Part shown: in pieces, positions 15,539-25,916 of the stretch
Layout: each line of letters starts with the position of its first letter
Numbering within the stretch: the stretch's first letter is position 1
Assembly: GCA_025963715.1 (NCBI GenBank)
Contig: JAOQAG010000008.1
Coordinates: 358,720 to 422,719, forward strand
Direction of reading: 5' to 3'
DNA: 64,000 nucleotides
DNA from: Bacteroidota bacterium
GTDB lineage: Bacteria; Bacteroidota; Bacteroidia; 2-12-FULL-35-15
Program-made: the position numbers and the translations under genes
Notes under the pieces: generated by a model
Database searches by the model: none
The model's input: only the letters and a program-made list of their open reading frames with translations
What the model was told of the DNA's origin: nothing

Positions 15539-18250
15539 ATGAAACAATTTTTACTTGCCATCTTTATTACAATGACTGCTTCCTGCAATTTATTTGCATC
15601 GCATCTCCGCGCAGGCGAAATTACCTATCAAAATCTTGGAGGTTATACTTACCTTGTTACAGTTACAACATACAGCAATACACTGGGTACTTCTGTGGAT
15701 GATTGCAGCGTAAACGTTCATTTTGGTAATGGCGACACGGCCGTAGCACCACGTGTAAACGGGGCACATCCCGGCATAAATTGCCCTTCTACTTCAGATG
15801 GAGTAATCCTTTCGGGCGTTGCATATACCCGGCTCAATATTTACCAAACTACCTATACTTATAAAGGCCCCGGCATATATACCATTTCCGTGGATATCTC
15901 CAACCGTAATGCCGGTATTTGCAATATTAATAACGGCAATTCCGACATTGTTTCTTTTTATTTACACAGCGTTTTGGTGATCAACAATATTATTGGCGCC
16001 AACAATTCCAGTATTTTACAGCGGCTTCCCATCGACCAGGGATGTGTGGGACAATGCTTCGAGCACAATCCCGGCGCGTATGACGTAGATGATGATAGTT
16101 TGTATTACAGCCTTATTCCCTGCTATGCTTCCGGTGCCCCGATTCCCGGCTTTACCTGGCCAGCCAATTTGTCCACCGAAAGCATCAATCACCATACGGG
16201 TGAGGTTGATTGGTGCACTCCTGCCAATATTTGCCAATATAATATTGCCATACAAATTGAAGAATGGAGATTATTTACCGGAAATCACCAACGCTATTTT
16301 ATTGGCTCGGTTGTGCGCGATATGCAGATCAATATTGCTTCCTGCGCCAATACACCGCCTACAATCAGCAGCTTGCCCGATACCTGTGTGGTAGCCGGAA
16401 CGTCGCTGAATTTTAATGTTTCATCCACCGATGCAGAAGGCAACAACATAATACTCAGCGCAACCGGCGGGCCACTTACCTTAACGCCCGCAGCCACCTT
16501 CCCGGATGTTTCCGGCCCGGGTAGCGTTACCGGAACTTTTAACTGGACACCTTCCTGCTCCGAAATTCAATTGCTCCCTTACCAGGTTACGTTTAAAGCT
16601 GTGGATGATTACCCGACAACGCCTTTGGTCAATTTCGAATCCATGTTCATTAAAGTTGTGCCGCCTGCTCCAACCGGTTTAACAGCCAGTCCAGGCGGAT
16701 CGAGCATTATTTTAAACTGGCTGCCTTCCGCCTGTGCTGATACAACCGGCCACAACCCGCTGAAAAAATATCTGATCTACCGCAAAAACACCTGCGATCC
16801 CTGGGTACACAATCCCTGCGAAACAGGTGTACCCGCCTATACCGGCTATACCTACATCGGATTTACCACCGGCAGCATTTTTACATTTACAGATAACAAC
16901 GGCGGCAGCGGCCTGCTGCACGGTGTGGATTATTCCTACCTGGTGGTAGCTTATTACAACGACGGCTCACAAAGCTATGCTTCTACCAACGTATGCGCTC
17001 ATTTAGTGCGTGATGTGCCTATCATTACCAATGTAAGCGTGATCACTACGGGAACGGATGCCACGGGAAGCATCTGGACACATTGGGTAAAACCATTAGG
17101 CTCGATCCCCGATCTGGATACCATTGCCAACCCCGGCCCGTATGAATACCGCCTGATGAAGGCACAGGGCGCTACCGGTCCCCTTTCATTTACACAAGTA
17201 GCCAGCTACGTATACCCGGCATTCTGGCAGCTCACAGATACCGGTTATATAAGCACCGGTGTAAATACGCAGGACAGCAGCTACACCTATCGCGTTGATT
17301 TTTATTCCAACGGATTATTAAAAGGTTCCACACACACTGCTTCGTCGGTATTTTTATCCGCCGTACCAAGCGACAATAAAGTAGCACTTTCCTGGCAGGA
17401 ATATGTGCCCTGGACCAATTACCTGTTTTACATTTACAGGGAAAATCCGGCCGGATCAGGAAGCTTTGTTTTGCTCGATAGTACAATCACACACACCTAT
17501 CTAGATTCCGGTTTGGTAAACGGCGTAAATTTTTGCTACAAAGTGAAAAGCCGCGGCGCTTATTCCGATCCCGCTTTGCCAAATCCGCTTTACAACCTGT
17601 CGCAGATAAAATGCGCCACCCCCGTAGATCAGGTGCCACCTTGCCAGCCAACGTTAGCAGTAACGCCGGATTGCAGCATCATGCAAAATGTATTGAGCTG
17701 GCGTAACCCAAATACATATTGCAGCAACGACGCGATCCAGTACAACATTTATTTTGCGCCCAACAGTGATGATCCGCTGCAGCTGGTCCACAGCACCACA
17801 AACATGAACGATACATCCTATACACATGTATATGATTACCAGGGCGTGCCATCCATTGCCGGTTGTTATGCCGTTACTGCCGTAGATTCCTTTGCCAACG
17901 AAAGTGCGATCGTAAATAAAGTGTGTGTGGATAATTGCCCTGAATATGAATTGCCAAATGTATTTACACCCAACGGCGACAATGTGAACGATTTTTTTAT
18001 ACCGCTGCCATACCGCTTTGTAAAGGATGTGGAGATAAAAATTTACGACCGCTGGGGATTGTTAATGTACGAAACCACCGACCCGAATGTGATGTGGAAT
18101 GGCAAAAACCAGGATACAAAACAACAATGCGTGGATGGAACCTATTACTACGTTTGTATTGTGAACGAGATCCACGTGGAAGGCCTCCGTCAAAAAGTAC
18201 TCAAAGGCTTTGTACAGCTCATCAATACAAAATCACCCCCCAGCCGCTAA
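15539..18250 (+). CDS. T9SS type B surface protein with Fn3-like domains, first of tandem pair
   Basis: A 903-residue secreted protein. Residues 1-20 are a signal peptide. An N-terminal module (about 21-265) begins LRAGEITYQNLGGYTYLVTV and contains CVGQCFEHNPGAYDVDDDSL and RDMQINIASC. An Ig/cadherin-like region follows (about 270-370, PPTISSLPDTCVVAGTSLNF), then fibronectin type III-like domains (PPAPTGLTASPGGSSIILNW). The last 100 residues are the gliding-motility-associated type B C-terminal domain: NVFTPNGDNVNDFFIPL, IYDRWGLLMYE and DGTYYYV. Type B substrates are exported by T9SS and usually attach to or leave the surface with a PorP/SprF partner. The next gene is a full-length paralogue. 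Confidence 0.88.
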   Translation: MKQFLLAIFITMTASCNLFASHLRAGEITYQNLGGYTYLVTVTTYSNTLGTSVDDCSVNVHFGNGDTAVAPRVNGAHPGINCPSTSDGVILSGVAYTRLNIYQTTYTYKGPGIYTISVDISNRNAGICNINNGNSDIVSFYLHSVLVINNIIGANNSSILQRLPIDQGCVGQCFEHNPGAYDVDDDSLYYSLIPCYASGAPIPGFTWPANLSTESINHHTGEVDWCTPANICQYNIAIQIEEWRLFTGNHQRYFIGSVVRDMQINIASCANTPPTISSLPDTCVVAGTSLNFNVSSTDAEGNNIILSATGGPLTLTPAATFPDVSGPGSVTGTFNWTPSCSEIQLLPYQVTFKAVDDYPTTPLVNFESMFIKVVPPAPTGLTASPGGSSIILNWLPSACADTTGHNPLKKYLIYRKNTCDPWVHNPCETGVPAYTGYTYIGFTTGSIFTFTDNNGGSGLLHGVDYSYLVVAYYNDGSQSYASTNVCAHLVRDVPIITNVSVITTGTDATGSIWTHWVKPLGSIPDLDTIANPGPYEYRLMKAQGATGPLSFTQVASYVYPAFWQLTDTGYISTGVNTQDSSYTYRVDFYSNGLLKGSTHTASSVFLSAVPSDNKVALSWQEYVPWTNYLFYIYRENPAGSGSFVLLDSTITHTYLDSGLVNGVNFCYKVKSRGAYSDPALPNPLYNLSQIKCATPVDQVPPCQPTLAVTPDCSIMQNVLSWRNPNTYCSNDAIQYNIYFAPNSDDPLQLVHSTTNMNDTSYTHVYDYQGVPSIAGCYAVTAVDSFANESAIVNKVCVDNCPEYELPNVFTPNGDNVNDFFIPLPYRFVKDVEIKIYDRWGLLMYETTDPNVMWNGKNQDTKQQCVDGTYYYVCIVNEIHVEGLRQKVLKGFVQLINTKSPPSR

Positions 18251-18342
18251 GATCATTTTTTCCGTTTTCCCGAAATTATTGTTTTCAGGTATGCCTTTGA
18301 AATAAATTGTTTAATTTTATAGTTCTTTTTGATCCGGGTTAA

Positions 18343-21057
18343 ATGAAAAAAATCTTCCTATCGCTCATTATTGTCTTGGTTGCCAGTGTTAGTGCATTTG
18401 CCACACACAACCGTGCAGGAGAAATCACCTACAGGTGGATCTCCGGGTACACGTATGAGATCACCGTTACTACTTATTCAAATACATACGCCACCACCGC
18501 CGACAGATGTGAACTGACCGTATATTTCGGTGATGGCGACAGTGCAGTAGCGCCTCGCACCAACGGCCCATCGATGCTTTGTCCTACGGCGCACGACGGC
18601 GTAATGTTTCTCACCGTTGCCAACACCAAATTAAATGTTTATAGAACCGCGCATACCTATGCCGGTCCCAATAATTACGTTATTACGATGGAAGATCCCA
18701 ACAGGAATGCAGGGATCTGTAACATTCCCAACTCGGTAAACACCTCGTTTTTTCTGCGTACCGAATTGGTCATCAATCCTTTTTTAGATCCGAACAGCTC
18801 CCCCGTGCTTTTAAATCCGCCCATCGATCAGGCTTGTGTTGGCGAATGTTTTGAGCACAATCCCGGCGCGTTCGATCCGGATGGCGACAGCCTTTATTAC
18901 AGCTTAACAACCTGCTATGCCAACGGTGCGCCTATCTTCGGATTTTCATTGCCGCCCAACATGACCTACGAAAGCATCGATCATCACACAGGTGATTTAT
19001 TATGGTGCTCTCCCGATCGTATTTGCCAGTACAACATTGCCATCCTCATCCAGGAATGGAAATTATTATCCAATACACACCACCGGTATTATGCAGGCTC
19101 TATCCTGCGCGATATGCAGATTGATGTGGCTGCCTGTGCCAACACGCCGCCAACCATTACCAGCCTGCCGGATACCTGCGTGGTTGCCGGTACACCACTG
19201 CATTTTACAGTCCATGCATCGGATGCCGAATTTAATGCGGTAACGCTCAGCGCTACAGGCGGACCTTTTGTATTGAGCCCTGCTGCTACGTTTCCAACGG
19301 TTACTGCTATGAACAGCGTTACCGGTAATTTTAACTGGACACCGGCTTGTAACGAAATTCAACTGCTGCCTTACCTTGTTACATTCAAAGCAGAGGACAG
19401 TAACCCGATCACGCCGCTTGTTAGTTTCGAATCGATGTTCATTAAAGTGATAGCTCCTGCTCCAACCGGTTTAACAGCCACGCCAAGCGGCTCCAGCATT
19501 GTTGTTAACTGGACAGCACCTGCATGTTCTGCCACAACAGGAAACAACCCGATCAAAGGCTACATGATCTACCGCAAGGAAACCTGCGATCCATGGGTAC
19601 ACAGCCCTTGCGAAACAGGTGTGCCAAGCTATACCGGTTACACACTGGTAGGTACATTAACAGGAACAATATCAGGCCCGCCACCAACCACATTTACCGA
19701 TAACAACGGTGGATTGGGATTATCCCACGGCATTGATTATTCATACATTGTAGTGGCGTATTACAGCGATGGCTCGCAAAGCTATGCTTCTACCAATATC
19801 TGTGCGCATTTGGTTCGCGATGTGCCGATCATTACCAACGTGAGTGTTATGGCTACCGGCCCGGATGCTACCGGAATGATCTGGACACACTGGCTCAAAC
19901 CAATTGGTGTTAGTCCTAACCTGGATACCATCGTAAATCCGCCACCGTACGAATACCGGCTGATGAAAGCACAGGGTGCCACCGGCACGCTTTCGTTTAC
20001 ACAGATCGCCAGTTACAATTACCCGGCATTCTGGCAACTGACGGATACCGGATTTGTAAGCACAGGTGTAAATACGCAGGACAGCAGCTACACCTACCGC
20101 GTTGATTTTTATTCCAACGGATTATTAAAAGGCTCTACGCATACGGCTTCATCGGTGTTTTTATCATCCGCGCCAAGCGCAAACAAAGTATCGCTTTCGT
20201 GGCAGGAATATGTGCCCTGGACGAACAACCTGTTTTACATTTACAAAGAGATCCCGCATGCGTCCGGTACGTTTGTACTGATCGATAGTACTGTTGCTCA
20301 CACCTATGCCGATTCGGGATTGGTAAACGGAATAAACTATTGCTACAAAGTGAAAAGTAGTGGCGCGTATTCCGATACCACATTACCAAGGCCGTTGTAC
20401 AATATGTCGCAGATCAAATGTGAAACGCCGGTGGATATAGTGCCGCCTTGCCAGCCAACATTAGCGGTAACCCCGGATTGCGGCATCATGCAAAATGTAT
20501 TGAGCTGGCGGAACCCAAATACATACTGCAGTACGGATGCGGTGCAATACAATATTTATTTTGCGCCAACGAACGACCAGCCTTTGCTCCTGATCTACAG
20601 CACCAACAACATGAACGATACAACGTACACGCACATTTATAATTACGAAGGCGTTCCGTCCATTGCAGGCTGTTATGCTGTTACAGCCGTAGATTCGTTT
20701 GCCAACGAAAGCGTGATCGTGAATAAGATCTGTGTGGATAATTGTCCGGAATATGAATTGCCAAACGTGTTTACTCCGAACAATGATAACATCAACGATT
20801 TGTTTATACCGCTGCCATACCGTTATGTAAAAGACATTGATATTAAGATCTACGATCGTTGGGGCTTGCTGATGTTTGAAAGCACCGATCCAAATATTTT
20901 GTGGAACGGTAAAAGCCAGGATACAAAACAGCCGTGTGTGGACGGCACGTATTACTACATCTGTAAAGTAAACGAGATCCACGTGGAAGGCATCCGGCAA
21001 CGGGTACTCAAAGGCTTTGTACAACTCATCAATACGAAGAACGGACCAAATCATTAA
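18343..21057 (+). CDS. T9SS type B surface protein with Fn3-like domains, second of tandem pair
   Basis: A 904-residue paralogue of the preceding protein with the same domain order: signal peptide (1-20), AGEITYRWISGYTYEITVTT module, CVVAGTPLHFTVHASDAE domain, Fn3-like PAPTGLTATPSGSSIVVNW, and a type B C-terminal domain (NVFTPNNDNINDLFIPL, IYDRWGLLMFE). Identity is high, and long DNA blocks such as that around 20072-20140 are almost identical to 17261-17330 in the first gene. The main length difference is a few-residue insertion (GTISGPPPT) in the Fn3 region. The 92-base gap has no terminator, so the two may be co-transcribed. ribE follows after 6 bases. Confidence 0.88.
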   Translation: MKKIFLSLIIVLVASVSAFATHNRAGEITYRWISGYTYEITVTTYSNTYATTADRCELTVYFGDGDSAVAPRTNGPSMLCPTAHDGVMFLTVANTKLNVYRTAHTYAGPNNYVITMEDPNRNAGICNIPNSVNTSFFLRTELVINPFLDPNSSPVLLNPPIDQACVGECFEHNPGAFDPDGDSLYYSLTTCYANGAPIFGFSLPPNMTYESIDHHTGDLLWCSPDRICQYNIAILIQEWKLLSNTHHRYYAGSILRDMQIDVAACANTPPTITSLPDTCVVAGTPLHFTVHASDAEFNAVTLSATGGPFVLSPAATFPTVTAMNSVTGNFNWTPACNEIQLLPYLVTFKAEDSNPITPLVSFESMFIKVIAPAPTGLTATPSGSSIVVNWTAPACSATTGNNPIKGYMIYRKETCDPWVHSPCETGVPSYTGYTLVGTLTGTISGPPPTTFTDNNGGLGLSHGIDYSYIVVAYYSDGSQSYASTNICAHLVRDVPIITNVSVMATGPDATGMIWTHWLKPIGVSPNLDTIVNPPPYEYRLMKAQGATGTLSFTQIASYNYPAFWQLTDTGFVSTGVNTQDSSYTYRVDFYSNGLLKGSTHTASSVFLSSAPSANKVSLSWQEYVPWTNNLFYIYKEIPHASGTFVLIDSTVAHTYADSGLVNGINYCYKVKSSGAYSDTTLPRPLYNMSQIKCETPVDIVPPCQPTLAVTPDCGIMQNVLSWRNPNTYCSTDAVQYNIYFAPTNDQPLLLIYSTNNMNDTTYTHIYNYEGVPSIAGCYAVTAVDSFANESVIVNKICVDNCPEYELPNVFTPNNDNINDLFIPLPYRYVKDIDIKIYDRWGLLMFESTDPNILWNGKSQDTKQPCVDGTYYYICKVNEIHVEGIRQRVLKGFVQLINTKNGPNH

Positions 21058-21063
21058 GCATTT

Positions 21064-21648
21064 ATGTTTTCAGGAATTATAGAAGGGCTGGGGAAAGTAA
21101 CAGCATTGCAAAAAGAGCAGAGCAATTTGCACATCACCGTAAAGTCCGCATTTACACATGAATTAAAAATCGATCAAAGCATTGCGCACAACGGCGTTTG
21201 CTTAACGGTGGTCGGCATCAGCAATGATGAATATATAGTGACCGCGATCGATGAAACATTACAAAAATCAAACATTGGATTATTATCTGTTGGTGATGAA
21301 GTAAACCTGGAACGCTGCATGCGCCTGGGTGACCGGCTGGACGGGCACATCGTGCAGGGACACGTAGATCAAACGGCAGTTTGCAGATCTGTGGAAGAAA
21401 GCAACGGCAGCTGGATCTTCACATTCGAATACGATGCTGCACAAAATAACATCACAGTCGAAAAAGGCTCCGTATGCGTAAACGGCGTAAGCCTCACAGT
21501 TGTCAATTCAAAAGAAAATTCTTTTTCCGTTTGCATTATTCCTTTCACCTTCGAACATACCAATTTCAAAAATATAAAAACCGGATCGGTTGTAAATCTG
21601 GAATTTGATATTTTAGGGAAGTATATCAGTAAACTGGTGAAAAAGTAA
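21064..21648 (+). CDS. ribE: Riboflavin synthase, alpha subunit
   Basis: A 194-residue protein starting MFSGIIEGLGKV, the hallmark N-terminus of riboflavin synthase. It has two lumazine-binding repeats: SIAHNGVCLTVVGI in the first half and GSVCVNGVSLTVVNS in the second. GDRLDGHIVQGHVD links them. It dismutates 6,7-dimethyl-8-ribityllumazine to riboflavin. It starts 6 bases after the surface-protein gene, so read-through from that operon is likely, which is an odd pairing of functions. No FMN riboswitch is seen. Confidence 0.96.
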   Translation: MFSGIIEGLGKVTALQKEQSNLHITVKSAFTHELKIDQSIAHNGVCLTVVGISNDEYIVTAIDETLQKSNIGLLSVGDEVNLERCMRLGDRLDGHIVQGHVDQTAVCRSVEESNGSWIFTFEYDAAQNNITVEKGSVCVNGVSLTVVNSKENSFSVCIIPFTFEHTNFKNIKTGSVVNLEFDILGKYISKLVKK

Positions 21649-21656
21649 CACTCGGA

Positions 21657-21807
21657 TTTTACCACTAAGGCACTGAGGCCACTAAGATTATAAAACAAAA
21701 AATGCCCGGCTTAAAGTCGGGCATTTTTTATTTTATTTCTTTGTGAGCTTGTAATAAAAATTCTCGCCTGCGAGAATCTAAGTGCTCTTAGTGCCTTAGT
21801 GGTAAAA
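21657..21807. repeat. Inverted repeat with ACCACTAAGGCACT arms enclosing two hairpins
   Basis: TTTTACCACTAAGGCACTGA at 21657 is mirrored by CTTAGTGCCTTAGTGGTAAA ending at 21807. Between the arms are the terminator at 21697-21729 and a small hairpin ATTCTCGCCTGCGAGAAT (21760-21777). Confidence 0.65.
21697..21729. terminator. Bidirectional terminator between ribE and metF
   Basis: AAAAAATGCCCG (21697-21708) pairs with CGGGCATTTTTT (21718-21729). It serves the convergent ribE and metF genes. Confidence 0.8.
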
Positions 21808-21809
21808 CC

Positions 21810-22763
21810 TTAAAAAACCTGGCTGGCCACTCTCCGCGTTACTTCCGATGTTCCCATTGTATAATAATGCAAACAAGGCACTTTCGCTTTTATCAATTCT
21901 TTTGATTGATTGATGCACCATTCAATTCCCACTTCTTTTACTTCCGCATCTGTTTTGCATTTTTCGATCTGCTCCAGCAAACCTTGCGGAACATCTATTT
22001 TAAAGATCTTCGCCAGTGTAGTTGCCTGTTTTTTAGTGGTCAGTATTTTTAATCCCGGAATGATCGGAACATCAATATTCATTTCCTTGCATTTTTTTAC
22101 ATACTCAAAATACTGCGCATTATCAAAGAACATTTGTGTTACAATATATTCAGCACCCGAATCAATCTTTGCTTTCAGGTGCTTCATGTCTGAGGTCATG
22201 TTCGGCGCTTCAAAATGTTTCTCCGGGTAACCGGCCACACCAATACAAAAATTAGTTGGCGCTACATCGGCTAAATCATCATCAATGTATTTTCCTTTGT
22301 TCATTTGTTTTACCTGCTTTACCAGGTCGATCGCATACGCATGTCCGTTGGGTTCCGGAATAAATTCCGGTTCGCTTTTGATCGAATCGCCACGCAATGC
22401 AAGTACATTATCGATCCCTAAAAACTGCAGATCGATCAATGCATTTTCTGTTTCTTCTTTGCTGAAACCACCGCAGATAATATGCGGCACAGCATCCACA
22501 TGGTATTTATTCATGATGGCCGCACAAATGCCAACCGTGCCCGGACGCTTGCGGATGCTCACTTTTTCGAGGTAGCCGCCTTCACGTTTTTTATATAAAT
22601 ATTCTTCACGGTGATACGTTACATCCACAAATGATGGTTTGAATTCCATCAAGGGATCGATCCCGTCAAAAATCGACTGGATACTTTTCCCTTTTAAAGG
22701 CGGTAAAATTTCGATGGAAAACAGCGTGGAATTCGCTTGTTTAATGTGATCAACAACTTTCAT
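21810..22763 (-). CDS. metF: Methylenetetrahydrofolate reductase
   Basis: The start at 22763 gives 317 residues beginning MKVVDHIKQANSTLFSIEIL. A longer frame to 22865 passes through a promoter (22803-22833) and has no family similarity. Conserved MTHFR blocks are FSIEILPPLKGKS, FVDVTYH, AVPHIICGG, LALRGDS, GVAGYPEKH, GAEYIVTQMFFDN and IPGLKI. The enzyme reduces 5,10-methylene-THF to 5-methyl-THF for methionine synthesis using FAD. The gene is monocistronic here, with metH or metE not in the window. Confidence 0.95.
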   Translation of the reverse strand: MKVVDHIKQANSTLFSIEILPPLKGKSIQSIFDGIDPLMEFKPSFVDVTYHREEYLYKKREGGYLEKVSIRKRPGTVGICAAIMNKYHVDAVPHIICGGFSKEETENALIDLQFLGIDNVLALRGDSIKSEPEFIPEPNGHAYAIDLVKQVKQMNKGKYIDDDLADVAPTNFCIGVAGYPEKHFEAPNMTSDMKHLKAKIDSGAEYIVTQMFFDNAQYFEYVKKCKEMNIDVPIIPGLKILTTKKQATTLAKIFKIDVPQGLLEQIEKCKTDAEVKEVGIEWCINQSKELIKAKVPCLHYYTMGTSEVTRRVASQVF

Positions 22764-22802
22764 AGATTTTAAACTTACAGGTTTAATTTTTATTTGCGGC
22801 TG

Positions 22803-22833
22803 CAAAGTAACGGCTTGAAGCGTTAAAAACCAA
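22803..22833 (-). promoter_or_regulatory. Bacteroidota-type promoter for metF
   Basis: On the minus strand TTG (22831-22833), 20 bases, then TTACTTTG (22803-22810), one change from TAnnTTTG, followed by CAGCCGC. It lies 39 bases before the ATG at 22763. Confidence 0.6.
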
Positions 22834-22872
22834 ATTAAACTGCTTGTCAAATATTCTGCGATCAATAAACGG

Positions 22873-23571
22873 TCAATAGAATATGTTTACAAATGAAGTA
22901 TCACCGGAAGGAACAAACACGGTGCTGGGAGCAAGCGACGTTGTTCCATAAGAAAAGGTTAATGTAGCATTACTGTTAGGATAAACTTTGCACACAAAAG
23001 TTGTATCATATATATGCCCGGCAGGATGTGTTGACGTGAAGAAATACTCCGGGACCTGTATAGATATAGGCTCTATGATATTGTAATTTCCCTTGCAATA
23101 AATAAGCGGTGCGCCAATCCCGGATGTATCTTTAATATGAGTTTTTAAATATCCGACCGGTTTTACATAAAGTGGCGTCATAACATGTAACCCATTTTCG
23201 ATCAACTGCCCGAATTTTACTTTTACTTTCCCGCATTGATTATTCGTGTACGCGTAAATGTAAATATCAGCGCTGTCTGGCAGTGCATGTGTATAGCGCA
23301 CATCACCGCCCCAGGTATAATCACCGCTGTACCAGCCCACAGCCGTTGTTCGACCTAACGTATATTTATCATCAGCATAGTAGGGCTGAAACTGGCACAC
23401 CCTTGCGTTTGCCACTGGAATTCCGGTCAGTGTATCGATCACGATCCCTTTCAGATGATAATGATGATAAACCTGCAGATTCAAATAAGCGGGATCGTAC
23501 GCATCATCTTCCTTTCTACAGGAATACAAAGCTGTTGTTAAAAGAAAAAATAAAAATAACCTGCTTAACAT
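22873..23571 (-). CDS. Lipoprotein of unknown function with a regulatory-like beta domain
   Basis: A 232-residue lipoprotein: signal peptide with lipobox LYSC (Cys18) followed by RKEDD. The mature part begins with a carboxypeptidase-regulatory-like stretch (HLKGIVIDTLTGIPVANARV), a beta-sandwich often found in surface proteins. The segment GWYSGDYTWGG ... KVKVKFGQL is shared with the neighbouring lipoprotein, so the two are paralogues; this one has an extra C-terminal domain of about 90 residues. The neighbouring copy starts upstream and ends 16 bases before this ATG, so they form an operon. Confidence 0.8.
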   Translation of the reverse strand: MLSRLFLFFLLTTALYSCRKEDDAYDPAYLNLQVYHHYHLKGIVIDTLTGIPVANARVCQFQPYYADDKYTLGRTTAVGWYSGDYTWGGDVRYTHALPDSADIYIYAYTNNQCGKVKVKFGQLIENGLHVMTPLYVKPVGYLKTHIKDTSGIGAPLIYCKGNYNIIEPISIQVPEYFFTSTHPAGHIYDTTFVCKVYPNSNATLTFSYGTTSLAPSTVFVPSGDTSFVNIFY

Positions 23572-23586
23572 ATAACAATTATTTTA

Positions 23587-23994
23587 TCAACGCACCGTAA
23601 TACCAGGCACAATAAGCGTATCGTTCGCATTCAGCTGCCCTGCTTTTATTTTTTTAAAACCGCTTTCACTGCCCAAGTGTGCGCAGACATACAAGTTACT
23701 GCTGTCGCCGGGCGGATCATTATGAGGGCCTAAGCCCCAGGTAATATGGGTAATGTACCAACCGCCCGAAATGATCGTACCTGCCCACAATGCACTACCA
23801 TTGGAAGTGGATGCAATGTAAACTTCAGCATCAGGAATCTGCACGGCTGTTGTAGAATCAATCACTTTTGTTTTCGTGTATGCCGAAAAAGAGCCCCATA
23901 CAGGCTGGCTGTATGACTGCGGTTCCTCTTCCTTTTTACAGGAAAAAAAAACAGTCAGGCATAACAGCAAAAGAAATGCGACCCGGTTTTTCAT
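23587..23994 (-). CDS. Small lipoprotein, paralogue of its downstream neighbour
   Basis: The start is the ATG at 23994 (135 residues; a TTG 15 bases upstream is unlikely). Signal peptide with lipobox FFSC (Cys20) followed by KKEEE. The mature region has a VIDSTTAVQIPDAEVYIAST block resembling the regulatory-like domain of the next gene. GWYITHITWG and KKIKAGQL also line up. Probably outer-membrane or periplasmic. It is first in a two-gene operon, diverging from lepA. Function unknown. Confidence 0.8.
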   Translation of the reverse strand: MKNRVAFLLLLCLTVFFSCKKEEEPQSYSQPVWGSFSAYTKTKVIDSTTAVQIPDAEVYIASTSNGSALWAGTIISGGWYITHITWGLGPHNDPPGDSSNLYVCAHLGSESGFKKIKAGQLNANDTLIVPGITVR

Positions 23995-24101
23995 ACATAA
24001 ATATAGCAATTAACTTTTGAAAACACACAAACCAGTTTATGCCTCCACAATTCGCAAAAAAGTAGTAAATTCGCAGTCCTTAAAGAGAAAGCTATAGAAA
24101 A

Positions 24102-25892
24102 ATGGAGAACATCAGAAATTTTTGCATCATTGCGCACATCGATCACGGAAAAAGTACATTGGCCGATCGCTTGCTGGAATACACCAATACCATCAGCAAA
24201 CGCGAAATGCAGGCACAGGTGCTCGATGACATGGACCTGGAGAAGGAACGCGGCATTACCATTAAAAGCCACGCCATCCAGATGGATTATGTGAAAGACG
24301 GCAAAAAATACATCTTCAATTTAATTGATACACCGGGCCACGTGGATTTTTCCTACGAGGTTTCCCGCTCCATCGCTGCCTGCGAAGGCGCATTGCTCAT
24401 TGTGGATGCAGCACAGGGCATCCAGGCACAAACCATTTCCAATTTATACTTAGCATTAGAAAACGACCTGGAGATCATCCCGATCCTTAATAAAATTGAC
24501 CTTCCCAGCGCAGAACCCGAAATTGTAAAAGACCAGATCGTGGATCTTTTAGGCTGTAAACGCGAAGACATCATGTCGGCATCCGGCAAAACCGGGATGG
24601 GCGTTCATGAGATTTTATCCGCCATTGTAGATCGGATTCCAGCGCCAAAAGGCGATCCGAAAGCGCCATTACAGGCATTGATCTTCGATTCGGTATACAA
24701 TTCCTTTCGCGGGATCATCGCATATTTTAAAATTGTAAACGGTACGCTCCGCAAAGGCGAGCGTGTAAAATTCATGAATACCGGCGCCGAATACAATGCC
24801 GATGAGATTGGCGTATTAAAATTAAAACAAGAGCCGAAAACACAAGTCAGCACCGGCGATGTTGGTTATATTATTTCCGGGATTAAAGACGCCCGCGAAG
24901 TAAAAGTAGGCGATACGATTACCACTACCATCAATCCATCTGAAACAGGGATTCAGGGTTTTGAAGATGTAAAGCCAATGGTATTTGCCGGGATCTATCC
25001 CGTAGATACCGAAGATTTTGAAGAGCTGCGCTATTCCATGGAAAAGCTGCAGCTGAATGATGCATCGCTTACCTGGGAACCGGAATCATCCGCTGCACTG
25101 GGATTTGGCTTCCGTTGCGGATTTTTAGGAATGCTACACATGGAAATTATTCAGGAACGCCTGGAGCGCGAGTTTAACATGACTGTGATCACCACCGTTC
25201 CCAACGTATCTTATTTTGCATTTACCTCCAAAGGCGAAAAAATAACAGTAAACAATCCTTCCGATCTTCCGGATCCAAGCAAGCTTGATCGCGTGGAAGA
25301 GCCGTACATCAAAGCACAGGTGATCACCAAAGCCGAATTTGTAGGTTCCATCATGGGCTTGTGTATTACCAAACGCGGGATCATTGTTAACCAGAATTAT
25401 TTAACGACTGATCGCGTGGAGCTTATTTTTGAAATGCCTTTGGGCGAGATCGTATTCGATTTTTACGACCGCTTAAAAACCATTTCAAAAGGATACGCTT
25501 CCTTCGATTATTCTCCGTTGGATTACCGCGCTTCCGATCTGGTAAAAATGGACATTCTTTTAAATGCGGAACCTGTAGATGCATTGTCTTCCCTGATCCA
25601 TCGTGATAATGCCTACGATTTCGGCAAAAAAATGTGTGAAAAATTAAAAGAATTAATTCCGCGCCAGCAGTTCGAAATTCCTATCCAGGCAGCGATCGGT
25701 GCAAAGATCATTGCCCGCGAAACTATCAAAGCCATGCGGAAGGATGTTACCGCAAAATGTTACGGCGGTGATATTTCCCGTAAGCGTAAATTATTGGAAA
25801 AACAAAAAGAAGGTAAAAAACGGATGCGTTCCGTTGGAAATGTAGAGATTCCACAAAGCGCGTTCATGGCCGTATTGAAGCTGAATGATTAA
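24102..25892 (+). CDS. lepA: Translation elongation factor 4 (LepA)
   Basis: A 596-residue GTPase of usual length. The G1 loop [10 protein letters not shown]3 DTPGHVDF and G4 NKID are all present. Later EF4-specific blocks are [22 protein letters not shown] and the C-terminal [20 protein letters not shown] (19 of 20 residues conserved in type, by memory of the family). EF4 back-translocates or rescues stalled ribosomes. A terminator follows at 25917-25949. No oddity is seen. Confidence 0.97.
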   Translation: MENIRNFCIIAHIDHGKSTLADRLLEYTNTISKREMQAQVLDDMDLEKERGITIKSHAIQMDYVKDGKKYIFNLIDTPGHVDFSYEVSRSIAACEGALLIVDAAQGIQAQTISNLYLALENDLEIIPILNKIDLPSAEPEIVKDQIVDLLGCKREDIMSASGKTGMGVHEILSAIVDRIPAPKGDPKAPLQALIFDSVYNSFRGIIAYFKIVNGTLRKGERVKFMNTGAEYNADEIGVLKLKQEPKTQVSTGDVGYIISGIKDAREVKVGDTITTTINPSETGIQGFEDVKPMVFAGIYPVDTEDFEELRYSMEKLQLNDASLTWEPESSAALGFGFRCGFLGMLHMEIIQERLEREFNMTVITTVPNVSYFAFTSKGEKITVNNPSDLPDPSKLDRVEEPYIKAQVITKAEFVGSIMGLCITKRGIIVNQNYLTTDRVELIFEMPLGEIVFDFYDRLKTISKGYASFDYSPLDYRASDLVKMDILLNAEPVDALSSLIHRDNAYDFGKKMCEKLKELIPRQQFEIPIQAAIGAKIIARETIKAMRKDVTAKCYGGDISRKRKLLEKQKEGKKRMRSVGNVEIPQSAFMAVLKLND

Positions 25893-25916
25893 ACAGCATT
25901 TATTATTATAAAATAA

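Noticed and set aside
20461..21054. 197-codon minus-strand frame opposite the second type B gene
   Set aside because: Antisense of a conserved type B C-terminal domain, with no start signal.
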